A stretch of DNA of 11,382 bases from an uncultured Gaiellaceae bacterium (GCA_955652075.1 CATPAS010000201.1:1-11382), one strand, 5' to 3'. Counted from the stretch's first letter, positions 1 to 6,093 are shown. Made by a program: numbers and translations. Notes: generated by a model from the letters alone, not told the origin.

Positions 1-90
1 CCATTCGCTACCATCCGTGTCAACAGGGTGGAGAAGGAAAGCGCCGCCGTGAACGAAAGGACCCACGCGTGGAACGTCCGCTCCGCCTAG
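1..90 (+). CDS. scpA: Probable C-terminal end of segregation and condensation protein A (5' part outside window)
   Basis: Frame 1 is open from the window edge to a TAG at 88-90 and encodes a 29-residue tail beginning PFATIRVNRVEKES. ScpA (kleisin) proteins typically finish with a winged-helix segment containing a phenylalanine followed by a short hydrophobic/basic beta strand, and FATIRVNRVE fits that pattern. The codons have the G/C-rich third positions of the neighbouring genes. The gene lies immediately before scpB and overlaps its GTG start by 22 nt, as expected for the usual scpA-scpB pair. The call rests mainly on position plus this short tail; the decisive N-terminal part is not in the window, so it could be another gene. 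Confidence 0.55.
   Translation, partial: PFATIRVNRVEKESAAVNERTHAWNVRSA
56..61 (+). promoter_or_regulatory. Ribosome binding site of scpB
   Basis: AAAGGA lies 7 nt upstream of the GTG at 69. It sits inside the end of the upstream reading frame, consistent with coupled translation of an scpA-scpB message. It supports GTG 69 as the scpB start. Confidence 0.55.
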
Positions 91-674
91 TCACCGCCAA
101 TCCGCTCGACCAGCTCGCGCGGACGATCGAGGCACTCCTCGTCGTCGCGAGCGCGCCGCTGCCCGTCGAGGAGATCGTCGCCGCGACGGAGGACGACCGC
201 GAGCGCGTGGAGCTGGCTCTCGGTTTGCTGGCGGAGCGTTACCACGAGGGCCGCAGCGGCATCGTGCTGGAGTCGGTGGCCGGCGGCTGGGCCTTCCGTG
301 CCTCGCGGGACGCGGCCGAGGCTTGCGGGCGCTTGTTCGAGCGGCCCGTGCAGCGCGGGTTGTCGCAGGCGGCGCTGGAAACGGTGGCGATCGTTGCGTA
401 CCTGGGGCCGTGCACGCGGCCGGCGATCGCGCGGATCCGCGGCGTCGCTGCGGACTCGGCGGTCGCCGGGTTGGTCGAGCGTGGGCTCATCACCGAAGCG
501 GGCCGCGAGGACGGCGCGCAGGGTGGGGCCATGAAGTACAAGACGACGCCGATGTTCGAGCGCGTGTTCGGTCTCGAAAGCCTGTCGCAGCTACCGCGAC
601 TGGACGACCTGCCGGGCGACGTCGACGATCTGCGTGAGCGTCTGCACGCGGTCGCCGAGCAGCGCAGCGCGTAA
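69..674 (+). CDS. scpB: Segregation and condensation protein B
   Basis: This 201-residue protein is the winged-helix ScpB subunit, which binds the kleisin ScpA and Smc in the bacterial condensin complex that organises and separates chromosomes. The family core is clear: a first winged helix at about residues 13-80 (LARTIEALLVVASAPLPVEE), then the signature around 98-125 (LSQAALETVAIVAYLG, then TRPAIARIRGV) and the end motif at about 157-176 (YKTTPMFERVFGLESLSQLP). The length is typical. The GTG at 69 is chosen because AAAGGA lies 7 nt before it and the N-terminal extension is short. The usual family motif with glycine and proline before YxTT is here GGAMKYKTT, a mild variation. The next gene converges on it, with only 5 nt between the two stop codons. 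Confidence 0.95.
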   Translation: MERPLRLVTANPLDQLARTIEALLVVASAPLPVEEIVAATEDDRERVELALGLLAERYHEGRSGIVLESVAGGWAFRASRDAAEACGRLFERPVQRGLSQAALETVAIVAYLGPCTRPAIARIRGVAADSAVAGLVERGLITEAGREDGAQGGAMKYKTTPMFERVFGLESLSQLPRLDDLPGDVDDLRERLHAVAEQRSA

Positions 675-679
675 GTCCT

Positions 680-1438
680 CTAGGAGCTGTGTTTTCTTCC
701 GCTCGCTTCCGCCCAGCGGTAGCCCGGAATCGGCACGCCGAGGGTGCGCCGCAGCCCGCGCAGCCCGCGGGGGAGACGCAGGTAGATCTCCGGCAGCTGC
801 TCGCGCCTGATGAGTCGTGCGAGTGCGGCGATGCGGAAGAGCGGATCCGTGAGAGGGAACTTCAGCTGGCTCGACCGCACGACGTCCAAGGCCAGCTCCG
901 GGTGCTCGAGCACCGACCGGAAGTCCTGCTCCGATTCGTACTCGCGCATGTGCGTCGGATCGAGCTGCCATCTTTCCGGGGCCGGCGGCTTCCCCTTGTA
1001 GAGCCAGAACGCGTGCGGCCCGCGGATGACGCTCGAGACGTAGAACCAGCCGCCCGGCTTGAGCAGCCGCGCAATCTCCGGCGCGAGCACGCGGTCGTCC
1101 GGAAGATGCTCGATCACCTGCGACGAGATCACCGCATCGACAGAAGCCGCCGGCAACTCCTCGACGTGCGCGACGTCGGACACGATGCCGGTCACCTTGG
1201 GCGACAACCGTTCGCACAAAGCGACGTGCTCGGCGGAGATGTCGACCGCGTAGATCGTCTCTCCGACGAGTCCTGCGTGATCCAGCGGCCACAACGTCCC
1301 GCCGTCACCCGCGCCGAGGTCCGCAAGCACGCGCGGCGGTGATCGTTCCGCCGTCTCGCGCAGGAGCGGCGGCATCCACTCCGTCAGGAAGTAGCGCGAG
1401 TGCTCGAGATCTTCGACCGCGGGGCCGCTAGGTTCCAA
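680..1438 (-). CDS. SAM-dependent class I methyltransferase
   Basis: This is a Rossmann-fold methyltransferase of about 252 residues. Motif I is VLADLGAGDGGT (about 37-48), the acidic end of strand 2 is D65 in IYAVDIS, motif IV is DAVISSQVIEHLPDD (about 101-115), and a post-motif LLKPGGWFYVSSV lies at 125-137. This is the arrangement of small-molecule and lipid methyltransferases of the UbiE/Methyltransf_11 type. The C-terminal half, with DPTHMREYE, is probably the substrate lid; the substrate cannot be read from sequence. A longer frame runs up to 1585, but its first 49 residues merely shadow the cupin gene, so I prefer TTG at 1438, which overlaps the cupin stop by 11 nt. Only a weak GGCAGG precedes it, at very short spacing. 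It is the last gene of a three-gene operon and converges with scpB 5 nt away. Confidence 0.85.
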   Translation of the reverse strand: MEPSGPAVEDLEHSRYFLTEWMPPLLRETAERSPPRVLADLGAGDGGTLWPLDHAGLVGETIYAVDISAEHVALCERLSPKVTGIVSDVAHVEELPAASVDAVISSQVIEHLPDDRVLAPEIARLLKPGGWFYVSSVIRGPHAFWLYKGKPPAPERWQLDPTHMREYESEQDFRSVLEHPELALDVVRSSQLKFPLTDPLFRIAALARLIRREQLPEIYLRLPRGLRGLRRTLGVPIPGYRWAEASGRKHSS

Positions 1439-1823
1439 AGGCCTGCCGGCGCGGCAGATCGCGCTCCACGTCGACGAGGTGCCCGTCGCGCTCCACGTAA
1501 CCGTCCTTGCCGCCGACCACGAGCAGGACGAGATCCTCGGAGTCGCTCGCGTTGGACAGAAGTCGCGGCGTCGTCGACTCGACATGGAGCAGGCCGCCCT
1601 CGCCGAGCTCCCGCACCTCGTCGCCGATCTCGACGCGGGCCCGGCCTTTGTGGACGAAGTAGAGCTCGTCCTGGTGGTCGTGCCAGTGCTGAAAGCCCAC
1701 GTAGCCCGGCGGGTACACGATCGCGTTGACGCCGAACGCAGTCACGCCGAGCGCGCCCCGCACCTTGCGAAAGCCGGGGCCCTCCCCGAGCTCGTCCAAG
1801 GAACTGAATGCGTATCCACTCAT
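1428..1823 (-). CDS. Small single-domain cupin protein
   Basis: This 131-residue protein has one conserved cupin barrel (Cupin_2 type). Motif 1 fits the G(X)5HXH(X)4E(X)6G consensus: QHWHDHQDELYFVHKG, with candidate metal ligands H46, H48 and E53 and the closing glycine G60. Motif 2 is degenerate: in HVESTTPRLLSN the position expected to carry the fourth ligand histidine, four residues before N91, is R87. Metal binding is therefore plausible but incomplete, and the protein could act as a dioxygenase, an isomerase or a binding protein. The ATG at 1823 overlaps the TGA of the upstream GYD gene (ATGA), which implies translational coupling; a GAGGAG box at 1838-1843 is 14 nt away, too far to be the usual signal. 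The family is certain, the function unknown. Confidence 0.85.
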   Translation of the reverse strand: MSGYAFSSLDELGEGPGFRKVRGALGVTAFGVNAIVYPPGYVGFQHWHDHQDELYFVHKGRARVEIGDEVRELGEGGLLHVESTTPRLLSNASDSEDLVLLVVGGKDGYVERDGHLVDVERDLPRRQAFGT

Positions 1824-2110
1824 AGCTTGCGCACGATCTCCTCGGCTTCCTCGCGGGTGAACGCGCGGAGGGTCTCCGTATGCTCCGCGCCGTAACGGTT
1901 CAATTTCATCAGGATCTCGATCGCGACGTTGTCATCGGGCGCCTCGAAGATCTCGACCACGTCGTAGCGCCCGAGCGTGACGTAGACGCCGACCAGGCTG
2001 CCGCCTGCCTCGGTGATGATCCGTTCGCCCTCCTCGATGCGCTCGCGCCACTTGGGGAGCCCGGCAACGCCCTGCGTCGTGAAGCGCATCAGGGTCACGT
2101 AATGGGCCAC
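1820..2110 (-). CDS. GYD-domain protein (uncharacterised family)
   Basis: This 96-residue protein is a full match in layout to the GYD family: a start MAHYVTLMRFTTQG, then GGSLVGVYVTLGRYDVV (about 37-53) containing the name-giving glycine-x-tyrosine-aspartate at 47-50, then FEAPDD at 55-60 and the typical end HTETLRAFTREEAEE (77-91). These proteins are small ferredoxin-like alpha/beta folds of unknown biochemical function. An ATG at 2131 would add seven residues (MASYIRR) not seen in the family. GTG at 2110 gives the family-like N-terminus and lies about 7 nt after a TATATT box, so I choose it as a leaderless start. It is the first gene of the GYD-cupin-methyltransferase operon, and its TGA overlaps the cupin ATG. 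Confidence 0.85.
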   Translation of the reverse strand: MAHYVTLMRFTTQGVAGLPKWRERIEEGERIITEAGGSLVGVYVTLGRYDVVEIFEAPDDNVAIEILMKLNRYGAEHTETLRAFTREEAEEIVRKL

Positions 2111-2115
2111 GCGGC

Positions 2116-2124
2116 GAATATATG
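2116..2124. promoter_or_regulatory. Bidirectional -10-like element between the GYD gene and rluB
   Basis: The 19-bp gap between divergent starts contains ATATAT (2118-2123), an A/T island in very G/C-rich DNA. Reading leftwards it gives TATATT (2122-2117), a 5/6 match to TATAAT, with its expected transcription start at about 2110, the GTG of the GYD gene. Reading rightwards it gives TATATG (2119-2124), a 4/6 match, pointing to the rluB ATG at 2130. Neither gene has a Shine-Dalgarno sequence, so both messages may be leaderless. I see no convincing -35 box for either direction. This is inference from sequence only. Confidence 0.45.
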
Positions 2125-2129
2125 ACGCC

Positions 2130-2828
2130 ATGCGCCTGAACGCCTATCTCGCGAGGGCCGGAATCGCCTCCCGGCGCGGGGCGGACGACCTGATCAAGGC
2201 CGGCCGCGTCCGGGTGAACGACGTGCCCGGCGAGCTGAACACCTACGTTCACACGGGCGATCGGGTCGAGGTCGACGGGAAAGCGGTCACGGCACAGGCC
2301 CTGAAGTACGTGCTGCTGCACAAGCCCGCCGGAACGGTGACGACCGCCCGCGATCCACAAGGCCGCCCGACGGTCGTCGAGCTCGTCGACGAAATCCCGG
2401 AAAGAGTCGTCCCGGTCGGCCGGCTCGACGCAGACACGACCGGCGCGTTGCTCCTCACGAACGACGGCCCGCTCGCGCACCGGCTCGCGCATCCGCGCTA
2501 CGGCGTCGAGAAGGTCTACGAGGTCGAGGTCGAAGGCGAGCCCGGTGAAGCCGCGCTGCAGCAACTCGCGGAAGGCGTCGACCTCGAGGACGGCCGTACA
2601 GCTCCTGCAAGTGTTCGGCGACTCGGCCCGTCAAAGCTCGAGCTGGCGCTGCACGAGGGACGGAAGCATCAGGTCAAACGGATGTGCGAAGCCGTCGGCC
2701 ACCCGGTCCTGCGACTGCACCGAAGCCGTTACGCAGGCTTGACGCTCGAAGGGCTCGAGCCCGGCGCATGGCGCGAGCTCGAGCCCTCCGAAACGAAACG
2801 GCTTAGGACCCCGCTGCCAGGGCCCTAG
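2130..2828 (+). CDS. rluB: Pseudouridine synthase, RsuA/RluB family (23S rRNA, RluB type likely)
   Basis: This 232-residue enzyme has an N-terminal S4 RNA-binding domain (about 1-48, MRLNAYLARAGIASRRGADD) and a pseudouridine synthase catalytic domain. The catalytic loop is VPVGRLDADTTGALLLTND (95-112), in which D100 is the predicted nucleophilic aspartate. The conserved EGRKHQVKRM (176-185) is the family's EGRNRQVRRM-like motif. RluB/RsuA enzymes convert a uridine in helix-loop regions of rRNA to pseudouridine. RluB rather than RsuA is inferred from its position near scpAB and cmk-der, a neighbourhood where RluB usually sits. The ATG at 2130 has no ribosome binding site and may be leaderless. 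Its last 26 bp overlap the convergent phosphoesterase gene. Confidence 0.92.
   Translation: MRLNAYLARAGIASRRGADDLIKAGRVRVNDVPGELNTYVHTGDRVEVDGKAVTAQALKYVLLHKPAGTVTTARDPQGRPTVVELVDEIPERVVPVGRLDADTTGALLLTNDGPLAHRLAHPRYGVEKVYEVEVEGEPGEAALQQLAEGVDLEDGRTAPASVRRLGPSKLELALHEGRKHQVKRMCEAVGHPVLRLHRSRYAGLTLEGLEPGAWRELEPSETKRLRTPLPGP
2750..2787 (-). terminator. Candidate terminator hairpin downstream of the phosphoesterase gene
   Basis: AGGGCTCGAG (2750-2759) and CTCGAGCCCT (2778-2787) form a perfect 10-bp inverted repeat with an 18-nt loop that can itself fold (GCGC-ATG-GCGC). On the minus strand it starts 15 nt after the phosphoesterase stop, the right place for a terminator, but no T run follows. 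It also lies inside rluB, where repeated Leu-Glu codons explain part of the symmetry, so it may be incidental. Confidence 0.35.
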
Positions 2829-5007
2829 CCTGGTCGATCAGGCTCTGCGCAGAGTCGATCCAACCCTTCGCCTGCTGCTCGTTCAACGCTTGCCCTGCGA
2901 ACTGCGCGTTGTTCAAGCCCGTCCGGATCTGCGCCATCAACGTGTCCCGCTGACTCGTCAGATTCTGGAGCTTGCCCTCGATCGTCGTATAGGTGCTGTC
3001 GTCGCTTGCCGACCCGCTGGCAAGCGCACGAGTCGAGGCGACGAGCGTGTTCATCGCAAACGAGCCGAACGATGCGATCAGCTGCTTGTAGACCGCACCG
3101 AGGCGCAGAAGCGTCTCGCGATGCGCACGCAGCGTCTGCGGAACGGCCCAGTCGAACAGCGGCTCCACGACAGCCCGGCCGTCGGTCTGGTAGTCGTCCT
3201 TGAGACCGAGCAGCGTCATCATCGTCGGCCGAACGTCCGTGTGATCGGTCCACCCGGTGTAGTTCGGGTCGTTCTTCACGCCGGGACCGACCATCCCGAC
3301 CCAGGTCGAGGCGATCTCGTCCTGGATGTCACCGTGGTTCCACGCGAAGCTCTGATTCGTCCGCGCCGGGATCGAGGCGCAGTCCGCAGGTGTGGCGCAG
3401 TTCGCGCCGCCCGTGGCGAAGAAGAACCAGTTCGGATCCGCGAACGGCGTAAACGTCGGAGTCCGGAATGGATCCGCCGTGACCATGTGGAGCGTCTTCA
3501 TCTCGGTCTTGTCTGCGAGCGCAACCATGATGTTGTTCTCGACGCTCCCTGTGTACGGGTTCTGCCAGCTCAGCCGAGCCATTTCACGCTCGAGCTTGCG
3601 AGTCGTGGGATCGGTCTGGCTCGGATTGCCGGTGATGTACACGTTCGGCGCGTCGTCGGAATGCACCGAGAAGGGCGTGGTGTCACCGAATTGCGTCCTG
3701 ACCATCCGGCGCAGGTCGCCGTTGATCTCGCCGACGCGGTTGTACGTGCACGCGACGTTGACGCCGTCGCAGGCCGTTGTCGGCTGGTCGCCGGCGAAGT
3801 GGTCGCCCTCGTCGACGGTGAAGACGAAGAGCGTGTTGCTCTTGTTGATCCCGTCGGCGGCGAGCCGGTCGAAGAACTTCGCGAACGCAGTGTCGTAGTC
3901 CTTTAGCTGCTGAACGTATCCGGCCTCGCCGGGGCCGTACGCGAAGTGGATGTTGCCGGACGTGCCGTGTCCGTCGTGCGCGTCCGAGATGTACGAGTAC
4001 GTGACGGGGATACCGGCTTCCTGCATCTGCGCGGTCCAGGAGAGCGAGACGGTCGCCTCCATGCCGTCGAACCCTGGGAAGCCGATGTGGCCGTTCTGGT
4101 CCTGGATGATGTTGCCGTTGAGGTCCGTCATCGGTCCGCTCGACTTGATCACGGGATCGACGTACTTCGCGCCGAACAGGCCCTGATAGCCGGCGTAACC
4201 GCCCGGCTCATCCGCGAGCACATCCGGTCGCGCGCGGGGACTCGCCGCACAGATCTTTGATGACTGTGCGCAGTGCACTCCAATGCCTACGTAGTCCGCG
4301 AACGTCTGCGTGGCGGGTGTACCAGGACTATCGGCCGCCGCCTGGATCGCCTCCGGCGAGCCGGGACCGAACACGGTCCCGACGTCGATGCCGGTGTTCT
4401 CGAGAACGGTGTTGGCCGTGGCGACCTGGCCGACGTCACAGCCCGCACGGGTGTACGGGACCCAAGGCGCCGAAGCAACCTTCCCGTTCTCGTTGATCAT
4501 CTCCGGCGTCAGATCTGTTTGTGCCGCAGGCGGGAACGGGGGCCCAGCCGGGTCGAACAGCGGCGCCGTCCAGTACGCGAATGCGACACCGGTCCGGGAC
4601 GCACCCGACGTTGTGAAATAGCGGAAGCTGTTCGATATGGGCTGGCCCATTCGGTCCGGATACACGCCGGTCAACGACGTCAAGATGCCGGTCGCTGTGT
4701 GCGAGATCAGCACCGTATGGTCGTTGGTCATCAGCGTTCCGTTGCCCCTGATGAAGTTGAGCAGGTGAGGCATCTGCTCCAGATCGGACGCGACGTTCTG
4801 GTTGTCACGCCGGAAATGTGTGTTGTCGAACTGGATGTAGATGACGTGGTGGATGTTGCCCTTCGCAGAGTTGAGCTGACATCCCGATGCGGCGAGCGGC
4901 TGCCTCGCACCCGCGCCGTTCGACTGCACCCTCGCCGCCGCGAATCCCGTGGCGACCAGGCATGCGACGACAAGGAACGCCAACGTTCCCAGGTGTCTCC
5001 CCTTCAT
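2803..5007 (-). CDS. Secreted alkaline-phosphatase-superfamily phosphoesterase, substrate unknown
   Basis: This is a 734-residue exported enzyme. A Sec signal peptide is visible: MKGRH, a hydrophobic core at about 6-24, and an AxA cleavage site near residue 25. The fold is read from its spaced metal-site motifs: YIQFDNTH with D61; DHTVLISH...SLTGVYPDRMG (96-121), the usual nucleophile Ser/Thr region; SDAHDGHG with D342 and H347; FTVDEGDHFAG with D402 and H403; and later histidines H558 (WNHGD) and H589 (WTDHTD). The order resembles nucleotide pyrophosphatase/phosphodiesterase and related enzymes; exact ligands and substrate are inferred. The mature chain has eight cysteines, six in close pairs (246/253, 413/420, 537/543), suggesting disulfides. 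The C-terminal 100 or so residues look helical (EGKLQNLTSQRDTLMAQIRT). GGGGAGGA lies 4 nt before the ATG. trpS, upstream, has its own terminator, so this gene is probably transcribed alone. Confidence 0.8.
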   Translation of the reverse strand: MKGRHLGTLAFLVVACLVATGFAAARVQSNGAGARQPLAASGCQLNSAKGNIHHVIYIQFDNTHFRRDNQNVASDLEQMPHLLNFIRGNGTLMTNDHTVLISHTATGILTSLTGVYPDRMGQPISNSFRYFTTSGASRTGVAFAYWTAPLFDPAGPPFPPAAQTDLTPEMINENGKVASAPWVPYTRAGCDVGQVATANTVLENTGIDVGTVFGPGSPEAIQAAADSPGTPATQTFADYVGIGVHCAQSSKICAASPRARPDVLADEPGGYAGYQGLFGAKYVDPVIKSSGPMTDLNGNIIQDQNGHIGFPGFDGMEATVSLSWTAQMQEAGIPVTYSYISDAHDGHGTSGNIHFAYGPGEAGYVQQLKDYDTAFAKFFDRLAADGINKSNTLFVFTVDEGDHFAGDQPTTACDGVNVACTYNRVGEINGDLRRMVRTQFGDTTPFSVHSDDAPNVYITGNPSQTDPTTRKLEREMARLSWQNPYTGSVENNIMVALADKTEMKTLHMVTADPFRTPTFTPFADPNWFFFATGGANCATPADCASIPARTNQSFAWNHGDIQDEIASTWVGMVGPGVKNDPNYTGWTDHTDVRPTMMTLLGLKDDYQTDGRAVVEPLFDWAVPQTLRAHRETLLRLGAVYKQLIASFGSFAMNTLVASTRALASGSASDDSTYTTIEGKLQNLTSQRDTLMAQIRTGLNNAQFAGQALNEQQAKGWIDSAQSLIDQARALAAGS

Positions 5008-5011
5008 CGAA

Positions 5012-5019
5012 TCCTCCCC
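5012..5019 (-). promoter_or_regulatory. Ribosome binding site of the secreted phosphoesterase
   Basis: On the minus strand GGGGAGGA ends 4 nt before the ATG at 5007. It is the strongest Shine-Dalgarno sequence in the window and contrasts with the leaderless-looking starts of the neighbouring housekeeping genes. The 5008-5050 stretch must hold the promoter if the trpS terminator works. The only -10-like hexamer I see is a poor TAGGTT at 5042-5037, with no good -35. Confidence 0.6.
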
Positions 5020-5040
5020 TCGATCGTGACGGGTCGAACC

Positions 5041-5088
5041 TACAAAATCCGAACCGCCGTTGAAGGTCGATGCGTCAACGAAGCGGTT
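5041..5088 (-). terminator. Intrinsic terminator of trpS
   Basis: On the minus strand AACCGC-TT-CGTTGA (5088-5075), an 11-nt loop (5074-5064), then TCAACG-GCGGTT (5063-5052) form a 12-bp stem interrupted by a two-base bulge. It is followed by CGGATTTTGT, a short T-rich run. The stem begins within the TAA stop codon of trpS. This is the best factor-independent terminator in the window and separates trpS from the phosphoesterase gene. Confidence 0.65.
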
Positions 5089-6067
5089 ACGGTCTTGCGA
5101 AGCCCATGCGTTCGTACATGGTCGCGAGCGTCGGGCCCGATGCGGCGCGGGCCTTCTCCGCGCCGACGGCCAGCAGCCTGTGGAGCTCCGCCGGCTCGTC
5201 GCGGAGCTCGCGATAGCGCGCCCGGATCGGCGCCAGCAGCTCGACGACAGCCTCGGCGACGTCCGCCTTGAAGTCGCCGTAGCCGGCGCCCTCGTAGCGT
5301 GACTCGATCGCTTCGGGCTCCTCCCCTGTGGCGACGGACATGATCGAGATCAGGTTCTCGATCCCTTCCTTGCCCTCGCCACGGCGCACTTCGCGGCCAG
5401 AGTCGGTGACAGCGCTTTTGATCTTCTTCCGGATCACGTCTGGTTCGTCGAGCATCTGAACGGTGCCCTGCGCCGTCCCGCCGGTCGTCGACATCTTCTT
5501 CGTCGGCTCCTGGAGATCGAGGATCTTCGCGCCGAGCTTCGGAGTCACTACCTTCGGCACGACGAGCGTCTCGCCGTAGCGCGAGTTGAACCGCTCCGCG
5601 ATGTCGCGCGTCAGCTCCACGTGCTGGCGCTGGTCCTCGCCGACCGGGACCGCGTCGGTCTGGTAGAGCAGGATGTCGGCGGCCTGCAGAACGGGATAGG
5701 TGAAGAGCCCGACGGAGATGAACTCCTGCTGCTCGCTCTTGTCCTTGAACTGAACCATCCGCCGGAGCTCGCCGAAGCTCGCGACCGTCGAGAGCAGCCA
5801 AGCACCCTGGGCGTGGTCCGGATTGTGGCTCTGGACGAACAGCGTGCAGCGGTCCGGCTCGAGGCCAGAGGCTATGAGCAGCGCCGCGAGCGACAGCGTC
5901 GACTCCCTCAGATCCTCAGGGTCGTAGGCCACCGTGATCGAGTGCAGATCGACGATGCAGATGACGGGCTCCGCCTCTTCCTGGGAAGCGACGTATTGCC
6001 GAATCGCCCCGATGTAGTTGCCGAGGTGCTTCTCGCCCGTGGGCTGGATGCCGCTGAAGATCCGCAT
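5087..6067 (-). CDS. trpS: Tryptophan--tRNA ligase
   Basis: This 326-residue cytoplasmic class Ic aminoacyl-tRNA synthetase charges tRNA-Trp. The HIGH-type motif is IQPTGEKHLGN (7-17). The tryptophan pocket segment is TYPVLQAADILLYQTDAVPVG (123-143), with D131 the residue expected to contact the indole nitrogen. GEDQRQHVELTRDIA (143-157) is typical. The KMSKS loop reads KMSTT (191-195), followed by the family's QGTV...DEPDVIRKKIKSAVTDS (200-223). Length and order are normal. The ATG at 6067 has no Shine-Dalgarno sequence; a GATACT box at 6085-6080 would place the transcript start only a few bases upstream, so a very short leader is likely. The 26-bp upstream gap leaves no room for a T-box or attenuator. 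It is divergent from tyrA. Confidence 0.96.
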   Translation of the reverse strand: MRIFSGIQPTGEKHLGNYIGAIRQYVASQEEAEPVICIVDLHSITVAYDPEDLRESTLSLAALLIASGLEPDRCTLFVQSHNPDHAQGAWLLSTVASFGELRRMVQFKDKSEQQEFISVGLFTYPVLQAADILLYQTDAVPVGEDQRQHVELTRDIAERFNSRYGETLVVPKVVTPKLGAKILDLQEPTKKMSTTGGTAQGTVQMLDEPDVIRKKIKSAVTDSGREVRRGEGKEGIENLISIMSVATGEEPEAIESRYEGAGYGDFKADVAEAVVELLAPIRARYRELRDEPAELHRLLAVGAEKARAASGPTLATMYERMGFARP

Positions 6068-6079
6068 TGGACGGACAAA

Positions 6080-6087
6080 AGTATCCT
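6080..6087. promoter_or_regulatory. Overlapping divergent -10-like elements between trpS and tyrA
   Basis: The gap between the starts is only 26 bp (6068-6093). Rightwards, TATCCT (6082-6087) is a 4/6 match to TATAAT whose expected start point is about 6094, the tyrA ATG. Leftwards, GATACT (6085-6080) is also a 4/6 match and points to about 6073, just before the trpS ATG at 6067. Neither gene has a ribosome binding site. No clear -35 box is seen, so this is a suggestion only. Confidence 0.35.
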
Positions 6088-6093
6088 GGTTCC

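Noticed and set aside
591..1292. Minus-strand open frame of 233 codons overlapping the methyltransferase
   Set aside because: Same strand but a different frame from the real methyltransferase, arginine-rich, and it runs into the 3' end of scpB.
2111..2131. Upstream ATG start for the GYD gene
   Set aside because: It would read through the A/T box into rluB and add MASYIRR, absent from the family N-terminus; GTG 2110 fits better.
2843..2854. Perfect 12-bp palindrome CTCTGCGCAGAG after the rluB stop as a terminator or operator
   Set aside because: It has no loop long enough for a stable hairpin, no T run, and lies in phosphoesterase coding sequence; a chance palindrome is likely.
2890..3906. 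Plus-strand open frame of 338 codons opposite the phosphoesterase gene
   Set aside because: Arginine/valine-rich with no motif, and the opposite strand encodes a coherent signal peptide and metal-site motifs.
5073..5078. TTGACG on the minus strand as a -35 box for the phosphoesterase gene
   Set aside because: It forms part of the trpS terminator stem and no -10 element lies at a workable distance.
4273..5271. Plus-strand open frame of 332 codons
   Set aside because: It crosses the phosphoesterase start, the trpS terminator and the trpS end on the opposite strand and shows no domain; a shadow frame.
6067..6093. Upstream TTG start for tyrA
   Set aside because: It adds nine residues unlike the family and would overlap the trpS start codon; the ATG at 6094 gives the usual short lead into the GxGxxG loop.
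6068..6093. T-box or attenuator controlling trpS
   Set aside because: The gap to the divergent tyrA start is 26 bp, far too short for a T-box leader.
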